64,000 nucleotides of DNA from Streptomyces fungicidicus (GCF_003665435.1 NZ_CP023407.1:868001-932000), one strand, 5' to 3'. Positions 17,485-26,634 are shown, counted from the first letter of the stretch. The notes: generated by a model not told the origin, from the letters alone. Numbers and translations are program-made.

Positions 17485-18503
17485 CACCGAGTGCCCTTGG
17501 CGGCGTACTGGGACACCGCGTCGACGTTGGACTTGTCCACGAACGCCGGGCCGGTCAGCACCGGCTGCTCCCCGCCGCCGCTGTAGTTGCCGTTGTTCTT
17601 GTAGAGCCAGAGGCCGTCGACGGCGAGGTAGCCCTGCAGGTACGGCTGCTGGTCCACGGCGAACTGGATGTCGCCGGCCTGGATCGCCTTGGTCAGGTCC
17701 TTGTTGAGGTCGAAGGTGGCGACCTTCGCCTTGCTGCCCGCGTCGCCCACCGACTGCACCGCGGTCGGCGCGAAGGGCGCGCCGAGGGTGACGACGTAGT
17801 CGATGGCGGAATCCTGCTTCAGCTTGGCGGTGATCGTCGACTTCACCGACGGCATGTCGGTGCCGTTGACGTTGAGGATCTGGGTCTTGCCCTCGAAGGT
17901 CTTCTTCACCCCGTCGCACCGCTGGGTGAGGCCGACGTTGCCCTGCTCGTGGATGACGCAGACGGCGTTGCTCGCGCCGACCTCGTTGAGCTTCTTGCCG
18001 AACGCCTCGCCCGCCACCGACTCGTCCTGGCCGAAGAACTCCAGGAGGTCGAGCTCCTTCCAGTCGGTCAGACCGGAGTTGAGGCCGACGACGGGGATGC
18101 CGGCCGCGTTGGCCTTGGCTATGACGGCCTTCAGCGCGTCGGGCTTGGCGAGGGTGACCGCGATGCCGTCGACCTTCTGGTCGATCGCGTTCTGCACCAG
18201 GGTGGCCTGGCTGCCGGCGTTCGGGTCGGCCGAGTAGACGAGGTCGACGTTGTCCTTGGCGGCGGCGGCCTCGGCGCCCTTGCGGACGATGTCCCAGAAG
18301 GTGTCACCGGGCGCCTGGTGGGTGACCAGGGCGACCTTCATGCGCGGCGTCGACGCCTTGCCGGCGGACGCGTCGGCTCCGCCCTCCTCGGACTTCTTGC
18401 CTCCGGAACCGCTGGAGCAGCCGGCGAGGGTCAGGGCGGCTGCCGCCGCGACCGCGACGAACGACGCGATTCTGCGGGGGCGGATGTGAGAAGAGCGGTC
18501 CAT
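17484..18503 (-). CDS. Sugar ABC importer substrate-binding lipoprotein
   Basis: 339 residues. A lipoprotein signal peptide ends in LTLAGC, so the cysteine near 29 is lipidated and the protein is anchored outside the membrane. The mature part is a type 1 periplasmic-binding fold of the ribose-binding class (VALVTHQAPGDTFWDIVRKG, DGIAVTLAKPDAL, IPVVGLNSG). It is the first gene of the minus-strand unit (importer, IolE-like, IolG-type). The promoter lies in the divergent region shared with iolC. Confidence 0.85.
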   Translation of the reverse strand: MDRSSHIRPRRIASFVAVAAAAALTLAGCSSGSGGKKSEEGGADASAGKASTPRMKVALVTHQAPGDTFWDIVRKGAEAAAAKDNVDLVYSADPNAGSQATLVQNAIDQKVDGIAVTLAKPDALKAVIAKANAAGIPVVGLNSGLTDWKELDLLEFFGQDESVAGEAFGKKLNEVGASNAVCVIHEQGNVGLTQRCDGVKKTFEGKTQILNVNGTDMPSVKSTITAKLKQDSAIDYVVTLGAPFAPTAVQSVGDAGSKAKVATFDLNKDLTKAIQAGDIQFAVDQQPYLQGYLAVDGLWLYKNNGNYSGGGEQPVLTGPAFVDKSNVDAVSQYAAKGTR

Positions 18504-18617
18504 CTGTCCTGCACCTCACTGTGCTACGCGGGGAAAGGGCGGGAGTCCGAGGAATCCGGTGCCCGGAGCCTCGGGAGTCCGGGTGTGCCGTGAACACGGC
18601 GGTCGTGCTGGGACGCG

Positions 18618-18727
18618 ATCCAATCCCCAGAACCGCCTGCTGTCAATACTTTGTTAAGACATCATTTCACTAACTAGTCCGAATGTAAGTACAAACTATT
18701 GACAGCGCCGCCCTCCGAGACCTACAC
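18618..18727. promoter_or_regulatory. Mirror-image divergent promoters of the inositol cassette
   Basis: The 316-bp gap between the importer and iolC holds an inverted repeat: GCTGTCAATA (18639-18648) and TATTGACAGC (18697-18706). Each arm carries a perfect -35 TTGACA pointing outward. Minus strand: TTGGAT 17 bp on, as the -10 for the importer unit. Plus strand: CTACAC 17 bp on, for iolC. The 48 bp between the arms are unusually AT-rich and contain TTTGT / ACAAA half-sites, a plausible operator for one regulator (perhaps the GntR protein at 23531) controlling both directions. The rest of the gap shows nothing further. Confidence 0.6.
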
Positions 18728-18819
18728 CTGTGAGGCGGCAGGTCCCTGGAATCCACGCCCCCCACCGTGGCAGGGCGTCCTGGGACCCGCATCCCCAGCA
18801 GCTCGAGGAGCGTCGCTCA

Positions 18820-19812
18820 ATGGCCGACTCACCACACTATTTCGATCTGATCACCATGGGTCGCATCGGGGTCGATCTTTATCCACTGGAGACCGGCGTT
18901 CCGCTGGCGCGGGTGGAGACGTTCGGGAAATTCCTGGGCGGATCGGCCGCCAACGTCGCGGTGGCGGCCGCCCGGCTGGGCCGCTCGGCCGCGGTGATCA
19001 CCCGCACCGGTGACGACCCGTTCGGCGCCTACCTGCACGAGGCGCTGAAGGGGTTCGGCGTGGACGACCGCTGGGTGACGCCGGTGGCCGCGTACCCCAC
19101 GCCGGTCACCTTCTGCGAGATCTTCCCGCCCGACGACTTCCCGCTGTACTTCTACCGCCGGCCCAAGGCCCCCGACCTGGAGATCCACGCCGCCGAGCTG
19201 GACCTGGCCGCCGTGCGCGCGGCCGGGATCTTCTGGATCACCGGCACCGGTCTGAGCGAGGAGCCGAGCCGCTCGGCCACCCTCGCCGCCCTGGAGGCCC
19301 GCGCCAAGGCCGGCACCACCGTCTTCGACCTGGACTGGCGCCCGATGTTCTGGCGCGACCCCGAACAGGCCCGCCCGTACTACCGGGAGGCGCTGCGCCA
19401 CGCCACGGTCGCGGTCGGCAACCTCGACGAGTGCGAGGTCGCCACCGGGGTGCGCGAGCCCGACGCCTGCGCCGAGGCGCTGCTGGCGGCCGGGGTGGAG
19501 CTGGCCGTGGTCAAGCAGGGCCCCCGGGGAGTGCTCGCCGTGCACCGCGACGGCACCCGGGCCGAGGTGCCGCCGGTGCCGGTCGAGGTGGTCAACGGCC
19601 TCGGCGCGGGCGACGCCTTCGGCGGCTCGCTCTGCCACGGTCTACTCTCCGGCTGGGACCTGGAGCGGATCATGCGCCACGCCAACGCGGCCGGCGCCCT
19701 CGTCGCCTCGCGCCTCGCCTGTTCGTCCGCCATGCCGACCGGGCCGGAGGTGGCGGACCTCCTCGCGCGGGCCGCGTCGCCGGACGCGGCGGACCTGCCG
19801 AGCCAGTCCTGA
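18820..19812 (+). CDS. iolC: 5-dehydro-2-deoxygluconokinase (IolC, PfkB family)
   Basis: 330 residues. PfkB signatures are FLGGSAANVAVAAARLG near 38-54 and GLGAGDAFGGSL near 260, with the catalytic aspartate. The N-terminus ITMGRIGVDLYPLETGVPL is the typical IolC opening, and FDLDWRPMFW near 173 is also IolC-like. It phosphorylates 2-deoxy-5-keto-gluconate at O6. The ATG at 18820 follows GAGGAG. It is the first gene of a plus-strand operon with the aldolase candidate, iolB, iolD and a GntR regulator. Confidence 0.9.
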   Translation: MADSPHYFDLITMGRIGVDLYPLETGVPLARVETFGKFLGGSAANVAVAAARLGRSAAVITRTGDDPFGAYLHEALKGFGVDDRWVTPVAAYPTPVTFCEIFPPDDFPLYFYRRPKAPDLEIHAAELDLAAVRAAGIFWITGTGLSEEPSRSATLAALEARAKAGTTVFDLDWRPMFWRDPEQARPYYREALRHATVAVGNLDECEVATGVREPDACAEALLAAGVELAVVKQGPRGVLAVHRDGTRAEVPPVPVEVVNGLGAGDAFGGSLCHGLLSGWDLERIMRHANAAGALVASRLACSSAMPTGPEVADLLARAASPDAADLPSQS

Positions 19813-19825
19813 ACGGAGCACTTCC

Positions 19826-20701
19826 TTGAATCTCAGCATCCCCGACCTCACCACGGTCCGGGCCCGCAACCCGGAGGCCGTCGCCGAGGCCGCCGCCCGC
19901 CGGGCACGGCGCCCGCTGCTCGGCGACAGCGGCCGGCTGATGATCGTGGCCGCCGACCACCCCGCCAGGGGCGCGCTCGGCATCGGCGACCGGCGCCTGG
20001 CCATGGCGGACCGCGCCGACCTGCTGGAACGTCTCTGCGTCGCGCTGTCCCGCCCCGGTGTGGACGGGGTGCTGGCCACCGCCGACATCCTGGAGGACCT
20101 GCTGCTCCTCGGGGCGCTGGAGAACAAGGTCGTCATGGGCTCGATGAACCGGGGCGGTCTGGCCGGGGCGTCCTTCGAGATGGACGACCGCTTCACCGGC
20201 CACCGCGCCGAGGACATCGCCCGGCTGGGCTGGGACGCGGGCAAGCTGCTGCTCCGCGTCGACTACGACGACCCCGGCTCCCTGACCACCATGGAGTCCG
20301 CCGCCCGCGCCGTCGACGCCATGGCCGAACGCCGGCTGCCGGTGTTCGTGGAGCCGTTCGTCTCCCGCCGGGTGGACGGCCGGGTCCGCAACGACCTGTC
20401 CGCCGAGGCCGTCACCCGCTCCATCGCCCTCGCCTCCGGGCTGGGCGGCACCTCCGCCTACACCTGGCTGAAGCTGCCGGTCACCGACGACGTCGACGAC
20501 ATGCCCGAGGTGCTGCGGGCCTCGACGCTGCCCGTCGTGCTGCTCGGCGGCGAGGTCGGCGACCAGGATGCGGCGTACGAGCGGTGGGGCAAGGCGCTGC
20601 GGCTGCCCACCGTGCAGGGCATGGTCGTCGGCCGCTCGCTGCTCTACCCGGCGCAGGGCAGTGTGGAGACGGCGGTGGACACGGCCGTCGGACTGCTGTG
20701 A
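19826..20701 (+). CDS. Cgl0159-like (beta/alpha)8 protein, candidate 2-deoxy-5-keto-gluconate 6-phosphate aldolase
   Basis: 291 residues of a class I aldolase-like barrel. IVAADHPARGA near 40 and LLLRVDYDDPGSL near 145 resemble the active-site strands of DeoC/LacD-type aldolases, and WLKLPV near 215 supplies a candidate Schiff-base lysine. The start is TTG at 19826, eight bases after GGAG and 13 bp past iolC. Such genes sit between iolC and iolB in several actinobacteria. The pathway needs an aldolase for 2-deoxy-5-keto-gluconate 6-phosphate; no IolJ-type class II aldolase lies in this cassette, so I infer that it fills this step. Confidence 0.75.
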   Translation: MNLSIPDLTTVRARNPEAVAEAAARRARRPLLGDSGRLMIVAADHPARGALGIGDRRLAMADRADLLERLCVALSRPGVDGVLATADILEDLLLLGALENKVVMGSMNRGGLAGASFEMDDRFTGHRAEDIARLGWDAGKLLLRVDYDDPGSLTTMESAARAVDAMAERRLPVFVEPFVSRRVDGRVRNDLSAEAVTRSIALASGLGGTSAYTWLKLPVTDDVDDMPEVLRASTLPVVLLGGEVGDQDAAYERWGKALRLPTVQGMVVGRSLLYPAQGSVETAVDTAVGLL

Positions 20702-20738
20702 GACGCGTGAGAAGCCTGTTCGAAGACGGAGGCACGGC

Positions 20739-21629
20739 ATGACACATCACCTTCCGGCGGGCAGGGCCACCGCCGGCCCGTACGTCGTCGACGTGACCCC
20801 CAAGGCCGCCGGCTGGGACCACTCCAGCCTGCGCGTCCTGGAGCTGCCCGCGGGCGGCACGCACACCTTCGACACCGGGGACAGCGAGTGGATCGTGCTG
20901 CCGCTGAGCGGTGGCTGCACGGTCGTCGCCGACGACGACTTCGGCCACGACTCCTTCGAACTCACCGGCCGCGACGGGGTGTTCGACGGTGTCACCGACT
21001 TCGCCTATGTCCCGCGCGACGCCCGTGCGACGGTTTCCTCGGCGGGCGGCGGACGGTTCGCGCTCACCGGCGCCCGCTGCACCCGCCGGCTGCCCGCCCG
21101 TTACGGGCCGGCCTCCGGCGTACCGGTGGAGCTGCGCGGCACCGGGAACTGCTCACGGCAGGTCAACAACTTCGGCGCGGCGGGCGTGTTCGAGTGCGAC
21201 AAACTCATCGCGGTCGAGGTGCTCACCCCCGGCGGCAACTGGTCGTCCTTCCCGCCGCACAAGCACGACGAGCACCGGCCGGGCGAGGAGTCCGTGCTGG
21301 AAGAGGTCTACTACTTCGAGTTCGCCGGCCACGAGGGCACCCCCGGCCTCGGCTACCAGCGGGTCTCCCCCTCCGGACCGGGCCGGACGGACGTACTGGC
21401 CGAGGTGCGCGACGGCGACGTCGTCCTCATCCCGGACGGCTGGCACGGGCCCTCCATGGCCGTGCCCGGCCACCACATGTACTACCTCAACGTCATGGCC
21501 GGCCCCGGGGCCGAACGCGCCTGGCTGATCTGCGACCACCCCGACCACGCCTGGATCCGGGACACCTGGCCGGACCAGCCCGTCGACCCCCGACTCCCCC
21601 TCTACACCGCACCGGAGAGGTCAGCATGA
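20739..21629 (+). CDS. iolB: 5-deoxy-glucuronate isomerase (IolB)
   Basis: 296-residue bicupin. The metal-binding strand reads FPPHKHDEHRPGEESVLEEVYYFEF (histidines and glutamate near 175-195), with GWHGPSMAVPGHHMYYLNVMAG near 240-260, both characteristic of IolB. It isomerises 5-deoxy-glucuronate to 2-deoxy-5-keto-gluconate, the IolC substrate. The ATG follows GACGGAGG. It overlaps iolD by 4 nt (ATGA). Confidence 0.92.
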   Translation: MTHHLPAGRATAGPYVVDVTPKAAGWDHSSLRVLELPAGGTHTFDTGDSEWIVLPLSGGCTVVADDDFGHDSFELTGRDGVFDGVTDFAYVPRDARATVSSAGGGRFALTGARCTRRLPARYGPASGVPVELRGTGNCSRQVNNFGAAGVFECDKLIAVEVLTPGGNWSSFPPHKHDEHRPGEESVLEEVYYFEFAGHEGTPGLGYQRVSPSGPGRTDVLAEVRDGDVVLIPDGWHGPSMAVPGHHMYYLNVMAGPGAERAWLICDHPDHAWIRDTWPDQPVDPRLPLYTAPERSA

Positions 21630-23497
21630 GCGCCACCACCCGCCGACTGACGACCGCCCAGGCGCTGGTGCGGTTCCTGTCCGCCCAGTACACCGAGCGG
21701 GACGGCGTGCGCCGCCGGCTGATCGCGGGCACCTGGGGCATCTTCGGCCACGGGAACGTGGCCGGCGTCGGGCAGGCGCTCGTCGAGTACGCCGATGTCA
21801 TGCCGTACCACCAGGGCCGCAACGAGCAGGCGATGGTGCACGCGGCGGTCGGCCACGCCCGGCAGCTGAACCGGCTCTCGGCGCAGGCGGTGACGACCTC
21901 CATCGGCCCCGGTGCCACCAACCTGGTCACCGGGGCCGCCCTGGCCACGATCAACCGGCTGCCGGTGCTCCTGCTGCCCGGCGACTACTTCGCCTCCCGC
22001 GTCGCCGACCCGCTGCTCCAGCAGCTGGAGCACCCCGTCGAGGCCGATGTGTCGGTCAACGACACACTCCGCCCGGTGTCGCGGTACTTCGACCGCGTCA
22101 CCCGCCCCGAGGCGCTGATCCCGTCCGCGCTGAACGCCGTGCGGGTGCTCGCCGACCCGGCCGAGACCGGTGCGGTGACGCTGGCCCTCCCCCAGGACGT
22201 GCAGGCGGAGGCGTACGACTGGCCGGAGGAGTTCTTCGCCGACCGCGTCTGGTCCGTGCGCCGTCCCGCCCCGGACCCGGCGGAGCTGGCGGCGGCCGTG
22301 GCGGCCGTACGGGCCGCGCGGCGGCCGCTGGTCGTCGCGGGCGGCGGGATCCACCACAGCGAGGCCGAGGAGGCGCTGCGGGCGTTCGTGGACGCCACCG
22401 GGATCCCGGTGGCCTCCACCCAGGCCGGCAAGGGCTCCCTGCGCCACGACCACCCCGCCGACCTCGGCGGCATCGGCCACACCGGCACGGCGGTGAGCGA
22501 CGAACTCGCCCGCACCGCCGACCTGGTGATCGGCGTCGGTACCCGCTACTCCGACTTCACCACCGCCTCCGGCACCCTCTTCCAGAACCCTGACGTGCGG
22601 TTCCTCAACCTCAACATCACCGGCTTCGACGCGCACAAGCTGGCTGCCCGCACCCTGGTCTGCGACGCGCGGACCGGTCTGGAGCAGCTGTCCGGGGCGC
22701 TCGCCGGCCACCGCGTGGAGCCGTCCTACGAGGCGGAGTACCGGTCCGGGAAGGAACGCTGGGAACGGGTCGTCGAGGCCGCCTACCACGCCGCCGACGA
22801 CACGGCCGTACCGACGCAGACACAGGTGCTCGGCGCGCTCGACGCGGTCGTCGGCGACGAGGACGTGGTGATCAACGCGGCCGGTTCGCTCCCCGGCGAC
22901 CTGCACAAGCTGTGGCGGGCGCGCAGCCCCCGCCAGTACCACCTGGAGTACGGCTACTCCTGCATGGGCTACGAGATCCCCGCCGCGCTCGGCGTCCAGC
23001 AGGCCGCTCCCGGCACCCCGGTCTGGGCGCTGGTGGGCGACGGCACCTATCTGATGAACCCGACGGAGATCGTCACCGCCGTCCAGGAGAACCTCCCGGT
23101 CAACCTGGTCCTGGTGCAGAACCACGGGTACGCCTCGATCGGCGGCCTGTCGGAGTCGGTGGGCGCCGAGCGGTTCGGCACCGCCTACCGTCACCGGGCC
23201 GCCGACGGCACCTTCACCGGCGCCCCGCTGCCCGTGGACCTCGCCGCGAACGCGGCCAGCCTCGGCATGGACGTACTGCGCGCCGGGACCGTGCGGGAGC
23301 TGCGCGGCGCGCTGGCCGAGGCCCGCGCCTCCGGCCGGCCGACGTGCGTGTACGTGGAGACCGACCCCGCTCCCACCGCTCCCCCGGCCGAGGCCTGGTG
23401 GGACGTGCCGGTGGCCGAGGTGTCCGCGCGCGAGGCCGCCGTCGAGGCGCGCGCACGGTACGACTCCGAGGTCGCCGGCCGCCGCCGCCACCTCTGA
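21626..23497 (+). CDS. iolD: 3D-(3,5/4)-trihydroxycyclohexane-1,2-dione hydrolase (IolD)
   Basis: 623-residue thiamine-diphosphate enzyme with the three-domain acetolactate-synthase architecture: N-terminal PYR domain with the catalytic glutamate in GRNEQAMVHAAVGHA near 65, middle domain, and C-terminal PP domain with the ThDP motif GDGTYLMNPTEIVTA..NHGY near 470-500. The YGYSCMGYEIPAALG segment is IolD-like. It opens the cyclohexane ring, the committed step of inositol catabolism. The length is normal for the family. Confidence 0.93.
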   Translation: MSATTRRLTTAQALVRFLSAQYTERDGVRRRLIAGTWGIFGHGNVAGVGQALVEYADVMPYHQGRNEQAMVHAAVGHARQLNRLSAQAVTTSIGPGATNLVTGAALATINRLPVLLLPGDYFASRVADPLLQQLEHPVEADVSVNDTLRPVSRYFDRVTRPEALIPSALNAVRVLADPAETGAVTLALPQDVQAEAYDWPEEFFADRVWSVRRPAPDPAELAAAVAAVRAARRPLVVAGGGIHHSEAEEALRAFVDATGIPVASTQAGKGSLRHDHPADLGGIGHTGTAVSDELARTADLVIGVGTRYSDFTTASGTLFQNPDVRFLNLNITGFDAHKLAARTLVCDARTGLEQLSGALAGHRVEPSYEAEYRSGKERWERVVEAAYHAADDTAVPTQTQVLGALDAVVGDEDVVINAAGSLPGDLHKLWRARSPRQYHLEYGYSCMGYEIPAALGVQQAAPGTPVWALVGDGTYLMNPTEIVTAVQENLPVNLVLVQNHGYASIGGLSESVGAERFGTAYRHRAADGTFTGAPLPVDLAANAASLGMDVLRAGTVRELRGALAEARASGRPTCVYVETDPAPTAPPAEAWWDVPVAEVSAREAAVEARARYDSEVAGRRRHL

Positions 23498-23530
23498 TCC
23501 CCGCCCGCGCTGCTACAGGAAGGCACGTCC

Positions 23531-24316
23531 ATGGCGAAGACCGGCGACCCCGAACACGCCGCGACCGGACCCGCGCTGAGCACCCTGGACTTCGCCCTGG
23601 ACCGGGGCAGTCCGGTGCCGCTGTACCACCAGCTCGCGCAGCAGCTGGAGGCGGCGATACAGCAGGGCGTCCTCGCCCCCGGCAACCTGCTGGGCAACGA
23701 GGTCGACCTGTCCGTGCGGCTCGGGCTGTCCCGCCCCACCGTCCGCCAGGCCATCCAGTCCCTCGTCGACAAGGGGCTGCTGGTCCGGCGGCGCGGGGTG
23801 GGCACGCAGGTGGTGCACAGCCAGGTCAGGCGCCCCCTGGAGCTGAGCAGTCTCTACGACGACCTGGAGGCGGCCGGGCAGGGCCCGACCACGGAGGTGG
23901 TGCGCAACGAGACGGTCCCGGCGCCCGCGGAGGCGGCGGCGGCCCTCGGTCTGGCCGAGGGCGCCGAGGTCGTCCTGCTGGAACGCCTGCGCCGCACCCA
24001 CGGCCGGCCGGTCGCCCTGCTGTGCAACTACCTTCCGTCGGGACTGCTCGGCCTCGACAGCGCCCGCCTCGAGGCGACCGGCCTGTACCGGATGATGCGC
24101 TCGGCCGGCATCACCCTGCACAGCGCCCGCCAGACCGTCGGCGCCCGCGCGGCCACCGCGGCGGAGGGCTCCCGGCTGGAGGAGAAGGAGGGCGCCGCCC
24201 TGCTCACCATGCAGCGCACGGCCTACGACGACACCGGGCGGCAGGTGGAGTACGGCACCCACATCTACCGTGCGTCCCGGTACTCGTTCGAGTTCCAGCT
24301 GCTGGTCAGACCCTGA
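23531..24316 (+). CDS. GntR-family regulator, HutC/UTRA subgroup
   Basis: 261 residues: a GntR winged helix (about 28-98, DLSVRLGLSRPTVRQAIQSL) and a UTRA effector domain (about 110-255). CAGGAAGG precedes the ATG, 33 bp after iolD, so it is the last gene of the iol operon and probably autoregulates it. It is the natural candidate for the regulator acting at the divergent promoters at 18618-18727. The ligand is probably an inositol metabolite. Confidence 0.87.
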   Translation: MAKTGDPEHAATGPALSTLDFALDRGSPVPLYHQLAQQLEAAIQQGVLAPGNLLGNEVDLSVRLGLSRPTVRQAIQSLVDKGLLVRRRGVGTQVVHSQVRRPLELSSLYDDLEAAGQGPTTEVVRNETVPAPAEAAAALGLAEGAEVVLLERLRRTHGRPVALLCNYLPSGLLGLDSARLEATGLYRMMRSAGITLHSARQTVGARAATAAEGSRLEEKEGAALLTMQRTAYDDTGRQVEYGTHIYRASRYSFEFQLLVRP

Positions 24317-24328
24317 GGCCCGCGGTGC

Positions 24329-25309
24329 TCAGTGCGCGGCGTCCAGCCGGGCCCGCTGCTCCGCCGACAGCTCCAGGTCCACCGCGGCCAGGTTCTCCTC
24401 CAGCTGCGCCAGGGACGACACCCCGGCCAGCGGGAGGACCGGCAGCTCGTGGCCGATCTGCCAGGCCAGCACGACCTGGTTGAGGGTCGCCCCGGTCTCC
24501 CGCGCCACGTCGCGCAGCACGGCGAGGCGGGCCGGGGTGCCCGGGTGATCGTAGTCGCCGGGCAGGCGTTCGGGGCGGGTGTAGGCGCCCTTGAGCAGCG
24601 GCGAGTACGCGACCAGGGTCAGGGTGGGCTCGGCGCGCAGGTAGCCGGCCAGCTCCGCGCCCGCGTGACCGAGGCTGCCGTCGGGGAAGAGGTCGCCGGG
24701 GACGTCGGTGCGCGACCGCAGGTAGCTGTGCTGGTACTGCAGGACCTCGTAGCCGGGCAGTCCGGCCGCCGCCGCGAGGGCGCGGGCCCGTTCCACCCGC
24801 CACACGGCCTGGTTGCTCACGCCGAGCAGTCCCACCGCGCCCTCGGCGACCAGGGCGCCGAAGCCCTCGACCGTCTCGCGCTGGGGGACGGTGTGGTCGT
24901 CGATGTGCGCGTACAGCAGGTCCAGCCGCTCCAGCCCGAGCCGCTCGCGGCTGCGTTCGGACGCCTCCCGGATCACCTTCGCGGACAGTCCCTCGGGGTT
25001 GTCGGTGTAGCTCGTGCCGGGGGCGAGGGGGCGGGCGCCGAGCTTGGTGGCGAAGACGATCTCGTCCCCGGCCCCGCGGCTGCGGCGCCAGCGGCCGAGC
25101 AGTTCCTCGCTCTGGCCGCCCTGGCCGCCGTCGGTCCAGAAGGCGTAGTTGTCGGACGTGTCGACGAAGTTCCCGCCGGCCTCGGCATAGCGGTCGAGCA
25201 GGGCGAAGGAGGTCTTCTCGTCGGTCACCGATCCGAACAGCATCGCGCCGAGCGCGAGCACGCTCACCCGGCGGCTGTGCGGACCGGTGCCGATGGTGCG
25301 GTACTTCAT
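24329..25309 (-). CDS. Aldo/keto reductase
   Basis: 326-residue AKR barrel with the catalytic tetrad visible: Asp and Tyr in FVDTSDNYAFW near 50-60, Lys in FATKLG near 88, His in LLYAHIDDH near 137. The N-terminal TRIGxxxxRVSxLALGAMLFGS pattern and YSPLLKGAYTR fit NADPH-dependent reductases of the YdjG/tyrosine-auxotrophy-suppressor type. The start is ATG at 25309 behind GGAAGG. The 12-bp gap to the convergent gntR gene holds no terminator. A MerR-like promoter lies upstream, so the gene is probably induced by a stress signal. The substrate is unknown. Confidence 0.87.
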   Translation of the reverse strand: MKYRTIGTGPHSRRVSVLALGAMLFGSVTDEKTSFALLDRYAEAGGNFVDTSDNYAFWTDGGQGGQSEELLGRWRRSRGAGDEIVFATKLGARPLAPGTSYTDNPEGLSAKVIREASERSRERLGLERLDLLYAHIDDHTVPQRETVEGFGALVAEGAVGLLGVSNQAVWRVERARALAAAAGLPGYEVLQYQHSYLRSRTDVPGDLFPDGSLGHAGAELAGYLRAEPTLTLVAYSPLLKGAYTRPERLPGDYDHPGTPARLAVLRDVARETGATLNQVVLAWQIGHELPVLPLAGVSSLAQLEENLAAVDLELSAEQRARLDAAH

Positions 25310-25355
25310 GGGGATACCTTCCGGTTCCAGCCCCGTTGTCGGGGCACGGCACGGG

Positions 25356-25386
25356 AGTCTTCCGCTTGAAGCGCACTTCAAGTCAA
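25356..25386 (-). promoter_or_regulatory. MerR-type promoter/operator of the aldo/keto reductase
   Basis: Perfect inverted repeat CTTGAAG-CGCA-CTTCAAG at 25365-25382, placed between a -35 TTGACT (25381-25386, minus strand) and a candidate -10 AAGACT (25356-25361). The spacing is 19 bp, the over-long spacer typical of MerR-activated promoters. No MerR gene is in the window. Confidence 0.6.
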
Positions 25387-25472
25387 GGGTGCCGAGGGCG
25401 ACTTGGGGCGCCGGAAACCGATCGACCGCGCGCCGCGTCCTGATCAGCGAGCCGAACGGACGGGAATGCCAG

Positions 25473-26468
25473 GTGGAACAGCGGGACAGCGGCGCGGCGG
25501 TGGCGGGAGGGACGGCGGCCGCACGGCCGGTACGGCGCGGGTGGGACCGCACCCGGGGCCGGGTGCTCGCCGGGTGCGCGGTGCTGACGGCCGGACTGCT
25601 GGCCTTCCACCGGGCGGTGCCCAACTCGGTGGGGCGCGTGGGCAGTCTGCTGGAGGTGTTCCTGCCCTGGCTCGGTCTGGTGACCGTCCTGCTGCTCGGC
25701 CTGGCGCTGCTGCGCCGTTCGGTCGTCGCCCTGGTGGCCCTGCTGCTTCCCGCGGCGGTGTGGACGTACCTCTTCGGCGGGCTGCTCCTGCCCGACGCGG
25801 GGGCGGGCCCGCGGGACCTGGTCGTGGTGCAGCACAACGTCAGCGACGAGAACACCGATCCGGCGGGCACGGCCCGCGCCCTGAGCGGCGCCCGGCCCGA
25901 TCTCATCGCGCTGCAGGAGCTGGTGCCCCCGGCGCTCGCGGTCTACCAGAGGACACTCGCCGCGGACTACCCGTACCACGCGGTCCGGGGCACCGTCGGG
26001 CTGTGGTCGAAGCATCCGCTCACCGGCGTCCGGCCGCTGGACATCAAGCCGCGCGGGATCACGGAGCCCTGGAACCGCGGGCTGCGGGCCGTGGCCGGCA
26101 CGCCGCACGGCGAGGCCGCGGTACTCGTCGCGCACCTGCCCTCGGTCCGCGTCGGGACGGGCGGCCTCGCCTCCTCCCGGCGCGACGAGAGCGCCGGCCT
26201 GCTCGGCGAGGCGGTCGCCGCCGAGCCGCTGGAGACGGTGATCCTGCTGGGCGACCTCAACGGCACCGCGGACGACCGGGGGCTGGCCCCGCTGACCTCA
26301 CGGATGGGCGTGGCGGAGCGCGGCTTCGCCCTCAGTTTCCCCGCGGCCCTGCCGGTGGCCCGGATCGACCAGGTGATGGCCCGCTCGGCCACCGTCGCCC
26401 ACATCCGCACCCTGCCCGCGACGGGCAGCGACCATCTGCCGGTCGCGGCCCGGGTCACCCTGCGCTGA
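25473..26468 (+). CDS. Membrane-anchored endonuclease/exonuclease/phosphatase (EEP) family protein
   Basis: 331 residues. Three hydrophobic helices occupy about residues 30-115, followed by an EEP (DNase I-like) domain: VVVQHNVSDEN near 125, LIALQELVPP near 150, LLGDLNGTADDR near 268, and the terminal GSDHLPVAARV with the Asp-His pair. The metal and catalytic residues look complete. Related Streptomyces proteins are annotated only generally, and substrates could be phospholipid, phosphoester or nucleic acid outside the membrane. I take the GTG at 25473, where the conserved hydrophilic N-terminus begins; the open frame upstream reaches into the reductase gene. Confidence 0.78.
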   Translation: MEQRDSGAAVAGGTAAARPVRRGWDRTRGRVLAGCAVLTAGLLAFHRAVPNSVGRVGSLLEVFLPWLGLVTVLLLGLALLRRSVVALVALLLPAAVWTYLFGGLLLPDAGAGPRDLVVVQHNVSDENTDPAGTARALSGARPDLIALQELVPPALAVYQRTLAADYPYHAVRGTVGLWSKHPLTGVRPLDIKPRGITEPWNRGLRAVAGTPHGEAAVLVAHLPSVRVGTGGLASSRRDESAGLLGEAVAAEPLETVILLGDLNGTADDRGLAPLTSRMGVAERGFALSFPAALPVARIDQVMARSATVAHIRTLPATGSDHLPVAARVTLR

Positions 26469-26634
26469 CACCGGCGGCCCGCTGGACGTCCCGGCCCCTT
26501 AGCGCGGTCCCGCCGCCGCTGGAGCCGGGTGCCGACGTCCTTGCCGGCTCGGGCAGTTGGCCGCGGGCCGTGCGCGGGGCTGTCGGGACGGCACCGCGGG
26601 AGGCCGCCACGCTCCGTCCTTGCTCCGCAAACGG

